Shown here: one piece after another, positions 10,195-20,832 of the stretch | Layout of the letters: every line of letters starts with the position of its first letter | Position numbering within the stretch: the first letter of the stretch is position 1 | From: Debaryomyces hansenii CBS767 | Lineage: Eukaryota > Ascomycota > Pichiomycetes > Serinales > Debaryomycetaceae | NCBI RefSeq assembly: GCF_000006445.2 | Contig: NC_006047.2 | Span: forward strand, 992,001-1,056,000 | DNA: 64,000 nt | Direction of reading: 5' to 3' | Notes under the pieces: generated by a model | Seen by the model: the letters and a program-made list of their open reading frames with translations, nothing else | Databases searched by the model: none | Told to the model about the DNA's origin: nothing | Made by a program: the position numbers and the translations under genes

Positions 10195-10788
10195 ATCTAT
10201 TTTGCAACTGCTTCTTCTCTAATGAAAAGGGTTACCCGCTGTTTTGATAAATAAAGTAGGGTAACACTTCTTTGGTAGTAGTTGTTTTTAAAAATTTGGT
10301 GATTATAGTATTTTCACATTTACGCATATACAGTATTAAATTTACCCCCCAATTTTGCAATCTATTATATGCAACTAGAATGAATAAACCCTCAATCTGC
10401 TTCTGAGATTAAAGAGCATAATAGTCCTTTTTAATAGTGTAATGAACTAACATCTGAACGTATTTAAATTTTTCGGAATTTCTTAATAATTTTCACGATA
10501 ATGATGAGTCGGTAAATTATAGAGAACTTTGTCAAAAGACAAAAAAGTAAATTTTAGGCTGCATAATAAGTATTTATGACAATACAGTTAGAAATACTAG
10601 GATCAGGAGAATCAAGTTTCTTCATATTCTACTATTAAACAACTCTACAATATTCGTAAGTTATATTGATAAAAACCATTGATGTGGTAGAATCTTATAG
10701 CAGTCAAGAACCTGCACACAAGGCTATTTATGTTTACAATTTTTTTAGTCCATTCGATAGATGCTATCAGACCAGATAGTTCTTCAAG
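10195..10788. other. 594-bp divergent promoter region REB1/NDL1
   Basis: No gene seen. It holds a cluster of Reb1-type sites near REB1 (listed separately) and otherwise AT-rich sequence leading to NDL1. Confidence 0.6.
10232..10348. promoter_or_regulatory. Cluster of Reb1-type sites in the REB1 promoter
   Basis: TTACCCG, the exact Reb1 consensus, is at 10232-10238, only 38 bp before the REB1 ATG. A one-mismatch inverted copy (GGGTAA preceded by A) is at 10258-10264, and TTACCCC is at 10342-10348. S. cerevisiae REB1 is known to be autoregulated through sites in its own promoter, so this looks like a conserved autoregulatory module. Confidence 0.7.
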
Positions 10789-11952
10789 ATGGAAAGCCCG
10801 AACTGCAAACAAGAGCCACCATCTCCATCCAAACTCAATAGAGATGAACTCGAGCAATTATCACAGGAAAAGGTGGTGCAGAGAGTTATAGAACTAGAGT
10901 CGGAATTAAATGAGTTTCAGGAATCAAGTAAAGAGTTAGAGCAGGCATTAGAAGAAGAGCTTCAGGGGTTGGAGAATGAAAATAGCGCTATCCGAGAAAC
11001 GTTGGGCGTATCAAGAGAGCAGTTACAGATTTCCAAAGTGACCATTTCCAACCTTAATAAAGAAATGTCCGACTTGAATGAGGCAGTCATCACCAAGACC
11101 CAAGAATATGAGAAACAAATAAGCTCGTTGAAACAAAAACTTGTTTCTGTTGAAATTGTTAACGATGATATGGAAGAGAATGATCGAATGTTATGTAACA
11201 AGTTAGAATTAGCTGGCCAATTCAATAATGAACTATTAGAAAAAATAGCCATAATAGAGAACGATCTACACCGGGAAAGACAAACCAACAGTCAGAAGCA
11301 ATTGCATATTACAAATTTTGAAATCACAGTCAAGGAGTTGAACGAAAAAGTCTCTTCGTTGGAGACCAAATTGAAGTTTTACGAGAATAACGATGTTGAA
11401 AGCCTGTTCTTGAGCATGAAGGATATTTTAAACGCCGGTCCTCCATCGTCCAAGAATATTCATGCATTAGCCTCTGGCAGAGGATCGAAGATGAAGAAAT
11501 CAGACTCATTGAAGAAACTTCACCAATTAACTACTGACTCCGAAAGTATGTCTAGGAAAGCACGCAACTTGAAAAACTCTGTGTACACTTCCCACATGAA
11601 ATCATCACCAACGACGAAGTTGTCAAGGCATACATCGAAAGCCACTTTACGAGGCAAATTAGAGGATAAAGAAAATATCGAACCTTCTCAAAAGAATAAA
11701 ACAATACCAATATCACCACCAATAATGGATATATCTGCAACAGCTGATTCAGATGCAAAGGGCCCACAAAGGACCTATAATCCAGACCAATTTCAAACAT
11801 CACGACAAGCATTAGAAGCAGTAAAGGGTTCTCCCAGAATGAATAATAAAGATTCTTCAAAAGAACCAGGAATACATCAGTTAAAGAGACGTCATCGTCG
11901 AACTAACATTTTTGATACTTTCAAATCGTTGAGTCTAAGTAATAGCAATTAA
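10789..11952 (+). CDS. NDL1: NudE/Ndl1-like dynein regulator
   Basis: 387 residues. The first 200 or so form a continuous coiled coil with the wording of the NudE family: FQESSKELEQALEEELQGLENEN near residue 43, and VNDDMEENDRMLCNKLELAGQFNNELLEKIAIIENDL near residues 124-160. The C-terminal half is basic, Ser/Thr-rich and probably disordered. NudE proteins bind Pac1/Lis1 and promote dynein loading on microtubule plus ends for spindle positioning. The ATG at 10789 precedes a short Ser/Pro leader. It is divergent from REB1 and upstream of LAA1 on the same strand. Confidence 0.75.
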   Translation: MESPNCKQEPPSPSKLNRDELEQLSQEKVVQRVIELESELNEFQESSKELEQALEEELQGLENENSAIRETLGVSREQLQISKVTISNLNKEMSDLNEAVITKTQEYEKQISSLKQKLVSVEIVNDDMEENDRMLCNKLELAGQFNNELLEKIAIIENDLHRERQTNSQKQLHITNFEITVKELNEKVSSLETKLKFYENNDVESLFLSMKDILNAGPPSSKNIHALASGRGSKMKKSDSLKKLHQLTTDSESMSRKARNLKNSVYTSHMKSSPTTKLSRHTSKATLRGKLEDKENIEPSQKNKTIPISPPIMDISATADSDAKGPQRTYNPDQFQTSRQALEAVKGSPRMNNKDSSKEPGIHQLKRRHRRTNIFDTFKSLSLSNSN

Positions 11953-12118
11953 ATCTTTAGTCGTCTCTCATATCTTATATTTTGCAACTGTTCTGTTGAC
12001 ACAAAAAATGTCGTGACACAAAAAGTTCCAATGTCGCAAGTAAACAGAATATATATACGTATCAATAGTTCAGTTTGAATAGAAATATATATATTTATCA
12101 ATTAAACACTTATTAGCC

Positions 12119-15100
12119 ATGAATAGTGATCAATTCTCTAAGCTCATGAAGAAATATGATAATAAGGATATTTTGAGATACCTTATTGAACTTAATGGCA
12201 GACTAAATAGATATGATGATCCTGAGCTTGAAATTGATTTTAATCTATGCCTAGGACAGATATCAGAGTTAGTTGAAAAATTGAAGACGGTTGAGCCGCC
12301 TAAAGGCAAAACAAAATCAAAGGAAACCAACGATACCAGCGATATAGAAAGTGCTGAAAGTAAGCTATCTTTGAATGTTTACAAGTTGATTTCGAAGAAT
12401 TTGATACTAGTTCTTGCACAATTGCCCACGAAAACATACGATTTTGCTAATGCATTACTTAACCATTTAAATTTAAATGAATTAGGAAATTTACCTCCAA
12501 TTGCTAAAGCCTCTATAATACTTCTTATAGATCTATTTGAGACTTATCCTAATTCGTTGAATTCTTTGGTTAGTTTCTCAGTCAATCAAATTTATAAGAT
12601 CATAAAGAAACATCCAGATATAAGTAGCAGCTTAATTTTCTTGTTAAACTCTATTACTAAGAATGCAACGAAGTTCGATGTTGACGATAAATTACAGGCG
12701 AAGTTGTTAAAAATAATCAATAAGAACGTCTATTTCAATATTTCATTTGAATTACCGTTAGATTTTGCTCCCACGAGTAGTGATATCTCGTCCACTGTTC
12801 TATTGAAGAAAAATTATATGTTAGTGTTAAAGAATATTCTTTTGCTTTCTGTATCGTCAAATTATGAAAACTTACTTGCGTTATCAACCTCTTCCTCGTC
12901 TGCAGGCTCAAAATTAAAGCCTGAAGCAATTATGTTACATCAACATCAATTTCAAATGAATTTGCTATCTACTAATGAAAAACTTTTCCGTTATGGCCTT
13001 ACTAACTTCTGCAAGGAGGTCAGGATTGCTACAGTTGAACTTCTAGCACATTTGTTTATCAACTTTATTCCTACAGGAAAATTCAATCCAATAGAATATT
13101 TGACTAATGAGTATACTTTGCCGCATGTTAATAGCTGGGATGACTCGTTAACTGCAATGGCAAGTACTGAAAACGAAATAGTCGTTGTTGATGTAAGAAA
13201 GGAAAAGAATACTATTTGGAATCATGATAGTGAAAATATCATACGAACAAATACTGATATGTTATTGTACCAAACAGGCATTATTGAAACCTTAGTATTC
13301 TATATTCAATTGGAACAATTTCAAAATTCTGACTATTTATCCGGAAATTTGGTTACTATTTTGGATACCTTATTGTCTAAGTTCGGTGAGCTAAACGATA
13401 TCGATAATCACATACAAAATCAATATTGGAATAAAGCTTTGAAGCACTTCACGTCAATATTAGACTATATAATTGACGAAAGTGGATCGACTTGTCATGA
13501 AATACTAATGGGCTATACTTATTCCAAGTTCAATTTAGACTCATCGTCAGATAACACTGAACAATCTTCTGAATCCATCAACATTAAAGCATCTCATAAT
13601 CGAGATAATAAAAGAGAATCAAAGTTATTTACCTTTAAGACAGGAAAAAACAGTCTGAAGTTTAAAAACAAAGATGCAAGACAGAAAGAGATAATACCAT
13701 ATCAAAATTCATATCAATGCTATTTATTATTGCATATTATAGAGATATTATTACCATTTGGGTTGGATTTCAACTCAATAGTGCAAACAAAACAAGCTTT
13801 ACCGGAAAATTCTTCAGGAATACAGGATGGCGATGAAGAAAGAGCGAATGTCTCCAAACAAATAGAAGAAGAAGAAGAAGAAGAAGAAGAAGAAGAAGAA
13901 GAACAAGGAACTACTGGTAATGATAAGTCATTTTTGCGAGACATTATCTTTAAATTGCTTATCAATAATCGTACTAGCATTAGAATTTATGCTTTGACAA
14001 CGTTATTGAAATATGCGTCAAATAATGAAGTTGAAACCAATCAATTGATATTGGATTTATACAATTTGGTAAGTCATGAATATAAAAGTTCTGACAGTCA
14101 GCATGAATCGAATGTTGTTGGAAATGTTGATGAGCACAACTGTGGTTTAATTGATGTAAGATTAATGAGTTATTCATTGGCACTTCTGGCTTTGATAAAG
14201 CAAACAGATTCTACATTGCTTCAAAATTCAACTATTGTGAGGATTTTAAGTTTTTGTACCCAAAGTTTAAAGCATAATAGTCATAACAATGCGGTTAGGA
14301 ATTCAGCATGCTGGACTATTTTATCATCTTTAATTACGTTCTATAACGATTCTGAATTTGTTAAATTGAATTCGTCCCAATTTTTGGTCTTCTGGAAGGG
14401 TTTATTGACGTCACAATTTATTAGTTCTTCATTGAATAATAGTAGTCAGGAAGGACAACAGCGTGAAATAGTTGATAACCTAAAGTTAAGAAACTCCAGT
14501 TTGATATGCTTATTAAATTATTTGAACTCAGTCCAACTAACTCCAGAATCTTTAAAGCAATTGCAATTCTTATTAACTAAATCGTATAATTACTTGACCT
14601 ATCTAGAAAATAATATTGAAGGAGTTGGTCCTATAACTAATTTTACGAGCCTGGACTTTAATGAAAATGATTATAATCCAATTATGGTGAACAATATTCA
14701 TTATTCAAATTTCAATGCTGATAAGAAATTATCTTTTGAGCGTGTGATGATAAGTTTGATTTTATACAGCAAGAAGATATTACTACAAAGTTTTATCAAG
14801 CTTGCAGCCTTATTAAAAAATGATATAAACTCAAACATGGTGATATTCTTAGTTAAGATATTCAGCGATTCCAAGATCTTTTCTAGATGCTTCCCACCCG
14901 AACATACTAAAGAAAAGTCTAAATCCAGCAGTAATAAAGCAAACCAGACGAAAATCAATGACTATGATAATGATATAATTCTTTTGGGTGAGGAATATAA
15001 TTATTCTTTTGGTGTGACTAGTAAATTTCAAGGTTATACCTCGAACATTGATGAATTATTGATTAAACTTACACTTGAAGAAACCGCCGAAAAGAACACC

Positions 15101-18100
15101 GACACAAGCATATCTTACAAGGATGCGTTCTCCAGCAAGGAACAGTCTCATGGGTCACAAAAATCTATGATTGAATCCTCTTTCGAGGACAAGAGTTATG
15201 CATGGTTTGATTATTTTGAGCACCTTATTTTGCAATCAGTGGACCATAATGTAATTTATGATCCTAATATATACCTAGTTCAGGATTATTCTATTAATGA
15301 GCAATTTTCATCAAATATCATAACATCACTCATAGACCTTTCTATTGAACTATTTCAGCTAGTTTTTCCGTATTTGAGTCCAAAAATTCAGTTTTCATTA
15401 CTAGAACAGATGAGAAATTTCCTCACTGCAAAATCTATTGACCCATTACGGTATAAGGCCGTATGTGTGAATATTTCCATTGCGTTGCATGGAGTTTTGA
15501 GCAGTCTCATAAAGAAGAAGCAAATTTTGGAGAAAGATATCTTAAATGTTTTACTAGATATATTAGCGAAAATTGAAACCAATAACATGGAGCTTTTGTT
15601 TATTAATTGCGATTCTGTTGGCTTGGCATGTGGTGTTCTTACTAAGGATAGAGAATTCACGAATGAACACATAAACAAATTTATTGGTAAAATTGTCAAT
15701 GATATTAATCCGTATCAAAGAGGTGCTTCTATCTTATCTTTATCCAGAATACACCAATACACTCATATTGGCTTTTCTGATGTGTACAATGTTGCATTAC
15801 AGTTACTTAAAGATCCAAATCCAATTGTTTTGCATTACTCATTGAAGGCAACAAATATCTTACTTGAAAGTAATTTAGATAATCTTCATTTAATTCCCGA
15901 ACTATTGGATAACTTATACAATATATTTTTGAACGATGGCTACGGTTATGATCTTGAAAATAAGCTTCTAATTAATTTGAAATGTAAGTTTGGATCAATT
16001 GGAACAGTAACTGAGTTGGTTAAACTATGTGTAACTTCATTAGGACCCAACTTACGCCTTATAGGAAATGATGATAAATTGAAAATAAGGGACCTAATTG
16101 TTGGCTTGAGTTATGGTATTGGTTGTGTTACAATATCCGATTATCTTGAAGTTTATGAAAATATCATAAGAATTTTCCCAGAATTAATTATTTTTGATCC
16201 AAAATTGATCAAGAGTGGTCTTCAATTTTTTGCAAATCTACTTGATTTAATTATATCTAAAAATTTGAAGGTTGGATTGGTAACTACCAGCCCTACTTCA
16301 TTGAATAAAGATACAATATTTCCTTTTAATTCTAGCTTCCTGTTGTTAAAATCAGCTTTTGAATGCTATGTTGGCTTAATAAAGATACATGGTAGTGAGA
16401 TTTTATCGAAAGAAACAGTAAAAATTTTATGGATTGCAATGAATTTAAAACCATGCGAACAACTCAAACAATTGATAAGGCTTTGGATGGAATCAAGCCT
16501 AGAAATGAATTGGTTTATGACTCTAAATTCGCTATTCAAATATTCATCCAAGAAATTGATTAGTCCATTTATTGAAGTTAATTATCTGCAAAAATTGTTA
16601 CCTTTACAACAAAGACAGAAAAAGAAAAATAAGTCTGATGTTGATTTTAGGGACGAGGAAATAGAAAATATTGTTGGAAATGATGACGAATCTTCTGATA
16701 AAAATGAACCGATTACATGGGAATTTAAATTATTTATATTTGATTTGTTGAATGACTTATTGGAGTATTCGAATAAAAACAGCCAGCTTCTAGAACAATT
16801 GAAAACGAAGATCCAAGATATCATCAAGATATCATTCTTGGGTTCTTCTTCCCCGATAACTTCTATTAAATTGAAAGGTGTTAGTTTGTTGGATAAGGCC
16901 TTAAGGTTATTTGGAGATTTTGCAGATCCGTTATACCCCGGCGTTTCTATTTTAGAGCAACAACAAGCTTTAATTATTAGTGCCTTAATTCCTTGTTTCA
17001 AAGCGAACAATAATTCAAAAGTCATTGTTAACGCAATAAACGTATCATCCAAGTTTATTAATTTACCCAGAATCAAATTCTATTCGAAGCATAGAATATT
17101 AAAGACATTGATCTACTTGTTGGAGGAGATATCGTCTAGCAAGTTTTTAAGATTTAGTTATTTAGAGAATATGTCTGAGTTTGGTAAAAAAACTATACAG
17201 TTATCTATTTTGAACTGCTGGGCATTATTAAAAATTAATGTTCAGGAAGATGAAGAAATTGCAGAACCTGAGTTAGTTGAAACCCTTGATAACTACTCAA
17301 TGTTATTGAATTCTTTATGGATCTTAGTCTTACGGGAATATTCTATGTTGAAGTATAATGAAACTGCCTCAAAGGAATGGGCAATTTATGAAAGTTACTG
17401 GTTGAATATAATTAACGTTTTGAGCTTGGAATTAAAGAATGATAAATTTGTGGATGAATACTTATCTGGTGATGCTCATAATTTCCTTTTCATTTTGTTC
17501 AGCCAGTGCATTGAATCGTTAATAAAAAATAAAAATGTCTCAGAAATATTAGTTTCTTTGAACAGATTAGTCCAAAGTCCATATTTGATTGATCTAATAT
17601 TCAACGATGAAATTTTTGGGGAAGTAATTAACCTATTTGATAGGTTGATATTAATAGATGATGATACCGATATAAAGTGTAAATTGATTGACACTATTAG
17701 TACTACCTTCCTAAGTTTTACCAATAAGCATACCTATTTAACAGAAAGTTTCGACAAGCTATTTGAATTGATAAGAGTTTGTATGCTTCCATTATTTGAC
17801 ATTGTTCCATTTTTACGAACTGACTTCGACCCAAGTAACGAATCAACTCAGTTGCTCATGAAACATGCTGATAGTAGCGCAAACCTCATTTTGATAAAGA
17901 ACTGCTTGCATAAGTTGGTGGATATGATGTGTCAATTTCCTGATATCGTTAAAGCAGACCTCTATTCTTGCTTATTGTTTATATTCGCTAAGTTCTACGA
18001 GAATGGTAATGATTTACTAATTTCAACTGTTTTGCCCCACTTAAAGCAAATCATTGCTGAATCAAAGACGTTCAAGAACACTGACTTGGTATCTTGCTTC

Positions 18101-18727
18101 AGTAAGATTATTCGTAAATATTATAAAGTTGACAAGGCGAATGATTACTCAGTTTTAACTACGATGATTCTTATTACTTCTGGTGACATTGAATTGAATG
18201 ATGAGGATTCGCATCAGTTTAGCACTACATTGATTGAAGTTTTAAAATCCCGCGAATCAACCACAATAGGTATTCAATGCATTAAATCATTGATTCAATA
18301 TTCGTCTCGACTCCCCAAAGACATTCTTGTCATGAAGTATTTGATAAGTGGTTTAATAAAACTTCTCGCGAATGGCACACTGGATTTGGACCCAAAAATT
18401 ATATTCGAAATTCTCTTCTTGTTTTCCAAATCATATACATTTAATGAAACAAAGACTATATCTTTGTTTTCAATATTGATGCCATTATTGACTAAACTTG
18501 ATAAGGATAATAAGGGCAATGTTAACAAACCTTACTTGCATGATAAGTTATTATCGCTAATTCAACAAAACACGGGAGCTTTCAAATTTGTAATTGATAA
18601 TGTTTTGACTGAAGAACAAAAGAAATTGACGGAGGATTTAGTTAAACTTAATACAAGCTCAAGTGATCAAAACTACCTCGGGGATGACGATGGATCAGAA
18701 ATCCAATTGAAGACATTTGGAAGCTAG
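12119..18727 (+). CDS. LAA1: Laa1-like HEAT-repeat protein (AP-1 accessory, HEATR5 family)
   Basis: 2202 residues without an intron, somewhat longer than S. cerevisiae Laa1 (2014). The sequence is almost wholly alpha-helical HEAT-like repeats, with the recognisable central segment RGASILSLSRIHQYTHIGFSDVYNVALQLLKD and LHYSLKATNILLESN (about residues 1200-1260). Low-complexity breaks include a pure glutamate run encoded by GAA repeats (13864-13905). Laa1 binds the clathrin adaptor AP-1 and supports trans-Golgi/endosome transport. The assignment relies on size, fold and the central motif; other giant HEAT proteins were considered but fit less well. Confidence 0.75.
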   Translation: MNSDQFSKLMKKYDNKDILRYLIELNGRLNRYDDPELEIDFNLCLGQISELVEKLKTVEPPKGKTKSKETNDTSDIESAESKLSLNVYKLISKNLILVLAQLPTKTYDFANALLNHLNLNELGNLPPIAKASIILLIDLFETYPNSLNSLVSFSVNQIYKIIKKHPDISSSLIFLLNSITKNATKFDVDDKLQAKLLKIINKNVYFNISFELPLDFAPTSSDISSTVLLKKNYMLVLKNILLLSVSSNYENLLALSTSSSSAGSKLKPEAIMLHQHQFQMNLLSTNEKLFRYGLTNFCKEVRIATVELLAHLFINFIPTGKFNPIEYLTNEYTLPHVNSWDDSLTAMASTENEIVVVDVRKEKNTIWNHDSENIIRTNTDMLLYQTGIIETLVFYIQLEQFQNSDYLSGNLVTILDTLLSKFGELNDIDNHIQNQYWNKALKHFTSILDYIIDESGSTCHEILMGYTYSKFNLDSSSDNTEQSSESINIKASHNRDNKRESKLFTFKTGKNSLKFKNKDARQKEIIPYQNSYQCYLLLHIIEILLPFGLDFNSIVQTKQALPENSSGIQDGDEERANVSKQIEEEEEEEEEEEEEQGTTGNDKSFLRDIIFKLLINNRTSIRIYALTTLLKYASNNEVETNQLILDLYNLVSHEYKSSDSQHESNVVGNVDEHNCGLIDVRLMSYSLALLALIKQTDSTLLQNSTIVRILSFCTQSLKHNSHNNAVRNSACWTILSSLITFYNDSEFVKLNSSQFLVFWKGLLTSQFISSSLNNSSQEGQQREIVDNLKLRNSSLICLLNYLNSVQLTPESLKQLQFLLTKSYNYLTYLENNIEGVGPITNFTSLDFNENDYNPIMVNNIHYSNFNADKKLSFERVMISLILYSKKILLQSFIKLAALLKNDINSNMVIFLVKIFSDSKIFSRCFPPEHTKEKSKSSSNKANQTKINDYDNDIILLGEEYNYSFGVTSKFQGYTSNIDELLIKLTLEETAEKNTDTSISYKDAFSSKEQSHGSQKSMIESSFEDKSYAWFDYFEHLILQSVDHNVIYDPNIYLVQDYSINEQFSSNIITSLIDLSIELFQLVFPYLSPKIQFSLLEQMRNFLTAKSIDPLRYKAVCVNISIALHGVLSSLIKKKQILEKDILNVLLDILAKIETNNMELLFINCDSVGLACGVLTKDREFTNEHINKFIGKIVNDINPYQRGASILSLSRIHQYTHIGFSDVYNVALQLLKDPNPIVLHYSLKATNILLESNLDNLHLIPELLDNLYNIFLNDGYGYDLENKLLINLKCKFGSIGTVTELVKLCVTSLGPNLRLIGNDDKLKIRDLIVGLSYGIGCVTISDYLEVYENIIRIFPELIIFDPKLIKSGLQFFANLLDLIISKNLKVGLVTTSPTSLNKDTIFPFNSSFLLLKSAFECYVGLIKIHGSEILSKETVKILWIAMNLKPCEQLKQLIRLWMESSLEMNWFMTLNSLFKYSSKKLISPFIEVNYLQKLLPLQQRQKKKNKSDVDFRDEEIENIVGNDDESSDKNEPITWEFKLFIFDLLNDLLEYSNKNSQLLEQLKTKIQDIIKISFLGSSSPITSIKLKGVSLLDKALRLFGDFADPLYPGVSILEQQQALIISALIPCFKANNNSKVIVNAINVSSKFINLPRIKFYSKHRILKTLIYLLEEISSSKFLRFSYLENMSEFGKKTIQLSILNCWALLKINVQEDEEIAEPELVETLDNYSMLLNSLWILVLREYSMLKYNETASKEWAIYESYWLNIINVLSLELKNDKFVDEYLSGDAHNFLFILFSQCIESLIKNKNVSEILVSLNRLVQSPYLIDLIFNDEIFGEVINLFDRLILIDDDTDIKCKLIDTISTTFLSFTNKHTYLTESFDKLFELIRVCMLPLFDIVPFLRTDFDPSNESTQLLMKHADSSANLILIKNCLHKLVDMMCQFPDIVKADLYSCLLFIFAKFYENGNDLLISTVLPHLKQIIAESKTFKNTDLVSCFSKIIRKYYKVDKANDYSVLTTMILITSGDIELNDEDSHQFSTTLIEVLKSRESTTIGIQCIKSLIQYSSRLPKDILVMKYLISGLIKLLANGTLDLDPKIIFEILFLFSKSYTFNETKTISLFSILMPLLTKLDKDNKGNVNKPYLHDKLLSLIQQNTGAFKFVIDNVLTEEQKKLTEDLVKLNTSSSDQNYLGDDDGSEIQLKTFGS
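13864..13905 (+). repeat. GAA trinucleotide tract encoding poly-Glu in LAA1
   Basis: An almost uninterrupted (GAA)n run of about 13-14 units within the LAA1 frame encodes a block of glutamates. Such tracts are length-variable between strains. Confidence 0.9.
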
Positions 18728-18756
18728 TGATAGAAATGATTATGTACGTATTTATA

Positions 18757-18762
18757 CACGTG
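18757..18762. promoter_or_regulatory. CACGTG E-box upstream of FET3
   Basis: Palindromic CACGTG 102 bp before the FET3 ATG, in the 136-bp gap after LAA1. E-box-binding bHLH factors (Cbf1 or others) are candidates. Its link to iron regulation is untested. Confidence 0.45.
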
Positions 18763-18863
18763 ATTTATTTGAAGATATATTTTTTTTCTTGGTATATAAC
18801 TTAAGACATCATTTCCCATATAATAGAAGAAGGCATTTGTAGCTTATACTAGGAAACAATATT

Positions 18864-20756
18864 ATGAAAATAATAAGTCTTTTATATTGCATAGTATTTG
18901 CTTTAGGAATAGTTGCTAAAACTCACACTTTCCATTTCAATGCCAGTTATATTACTGCCAATCCAGATGGGGTTCATGAACGTAGAGTAATAGCGATCAA
19001 TAATGAATGGCCAATACCTACTATTAGAATCAAGAAAAATGATCGAGTTGAAATATATTTTACTAATTTATTAGAAAATAGAAACACTTCGTTGCATTTC
19101 CATGGTTTGTTCCAACAAGAATCTAATTCAATGGACGGTGCTGAAATGGTGACCCAATGTCCTATTGCACCAGGATCCACATTCTTGTATAATTTCACTG
19201 TCACCGAACAGGCTGGTACTTATTGGTACCACTCACATTCTGGTGCCCAATATAGTGATGGGCTTAGAGGTATGTTTATAGTTGAAGATGATAAAGAGCC
19301 ACCATTTCAATATGATGAGGAAACCACATTGACTGTTAGCGATTGGTACCATATGGAATATCCTGATGTCATGAGCAACTTTTTGAGTAGATATAATCCA
19401 ACAGGAGCTGAACCAATACCGCAAAATTCGCTCTTCAATGATACGAAGAATTCTACATGGCATGTCAAGCCAGATACAACTTACCTAGTTCGGATTGTAA
19501 ATATGGGTATGTTTACGTCCCAATATTTGTACATTGAAGACCATACGTTTACTATTGTCGAAATTGATGGTAACTTGATAGAACCAGTAGAGACTGATTC
19601 TTTGTATATAGCTGTTGCGCAGAGAATTTCCGTCTTAGTGCACACCAAAAAATCTAAAGCTACAAATTATAGATTTGTTAATATAATGGATGAGGAAATG
19701 TTAGATTTCTTGCCAGATGAATTGCTAGTTATTTCCACGAATTGGGTTGCATACAATGATAAAGATTTACCTCAATCCTTAAAAAATGGTCCCAATGAAT
19801 TCGAAAAGCTTACTGAAAAGCTTAACCCAGTTGATGACTTCGGTTTAAAGCCATTATCAAGAGAAGCTCTCCTTCCTGATTCTGATTATCAAATTCAACT
19901 TAATTTCACGATGGATAATTTAGGTAACGGGGTCAACTATGCCTTTTTCAATAATATAAGTTATGTTCTACCAAAAGTTCCTACATTAATGACTGTCTTA
20001 TCGAGTGGTGAACATGCTGGAGATACAGAAATTTATGGGTCAAATACTAATACATTTGTCTTGCAGCATAATGAAGTAGTAGAAATAGTTCTTAATAATA
20101 TGGATGACGGGAAGCACCCCTTCCATTTGCATGGGCATATTTTCCAAGTGATTTCGAGATCCGAAGCCGGGGAAGATGCTGAAGATCCAATTGTTTATGA
20201 CCCAGAAAATCCAGATCATACCAACTTTCCAGATTTCCCCATGATTCGTGATACAGTTATGGTAAATCCAAATGGTTTTATCGTTTTAAGATTCAAGGCA
20301 AATAATCCAGGTGTTTGGTTTTTCCATTGCCATGTAGACTGGCATTTAGAACAAGGACTTGCGATCACCCTTGTTGAAGCTCCATTCGAAATACAAAAAT
20401 CACAAAGCTTATCTTCTAACCATTTGGATGCTTGTACCTCAGCTAACGTGTCCAGCAAAGGTAATGCAGCTGGTAGATATGGTGACTCAAGTGATATATG
20501 GCATGACTTAAGTGGAGAAAATTCGCAGCCTGAGCCATTACCTGCTGGTTTTACTATGAAGGGTTATATTGCATTCTTCATTTGTTCATTCTGTGCCGTA
20601 TTTGGAATATATTCTATATACAAGTATGGTATGGAAGATATCAAAAATGATAGTAACGAGGCAGTTGTTCAAAAGCTTTACCGAATTTTAGACTCACACG
20701 GCGCTTTAGATGAAAGCGAACAATCGGCTTTATTTAGTGTAAATAGTAGGGAATAA
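18864..20756 (+). CDS. FET3: Multicopper ferroxidase Fet3
   Basis: 630 residues: an N-terminal signal peptide (about 1-18), three cupredoxin domains, one transmembrane helix (about 567-589) and a 41-residue cytosolic tail. All four copper-binding motifs are visible: LHFHGLFQ, WYHSHSGAQYSDGLRG, HPFHLHGHIFQV and FHCHVDWHLEQGLA (type 1 Cys plus flanking His). Fet3 oxidises Fe2+ to Fe3+ at the cell surface and passes it to Ftr1. The length and C-terminal anchor match Fet3 (636 in S. cerevisiae) rather than secreted laccases. Many N-glycosylation sequons (NXS/T) fit an extracellular enzyme. FET5-type vacuolar paralogues cannot be fully excluded. Confidence 0.88.
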   Translation: MKIISLLYCIVFALGIVAKTHTFHFNASYITANPDGVHERRVIAINNEWPIPTIRIKKNDRVEIYFTNLLENRNTSLHFHGLFQQESNSMDGAEMVTQCPIAPGSTFLYNFTVTEQAGTYWYHSHSGAQYSDGLRGMFIVEDDKEPPFQYDEETTLTVSDWYHMEYPDVMSNFLSRYNPTGAEPIPQNSLFNDTKNSTWHVKPDTTYLVRIVNMGMFTSQYLYIEDHTFTIVEIDGNLIEPVETDSLYIAVAQRISVLVHTKKSKATNYRFVNIMDEEMLDFLPDELLVISTNWVAYNDKDLPQSLKNGPNEFEKLTEKLNPVDDFGLKPLSREALLPDSDYQIQLNFTMDNLGNGVNYAFFNNISYVLPKVPTLMTVLSSGEHAGDTEIYGSNTNTFVLQHNEVVEIVLNNMDDGKHPFHLHGHIFQVISRSEAGEDAEDPIVYDPENPDHTNFPDFPMIRDTVMVNPNGFIVLRFKANNPGVWFFHCHVDWHLEQGLAITLVEAPFEIQKSQSLSSNHLDACTSANVSSKGNAAGRYGDSSDIWHDLSGENSQPEPLPAGFTMKGYIAFFICSFCAVFGIYSIYKYGMEDIKNDSNEAVVQKLYRILDSHGALDESEQSALFSVNSRE

Positions 20757-20832
20757 CCGTTTAATTGATTTTTTCAACTTTATTTAAGTCCGAGTTTCCC
20801 AACATTTGTCCCGCATTTTCTTCTTGACTATA

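Noticed and set aside
10501..10507. ATGATGA resembling a C box of a C/D snoRNA
   Set aside because: No CTGA D box at suitable distance and no flanking terminal stem were found on that strand.
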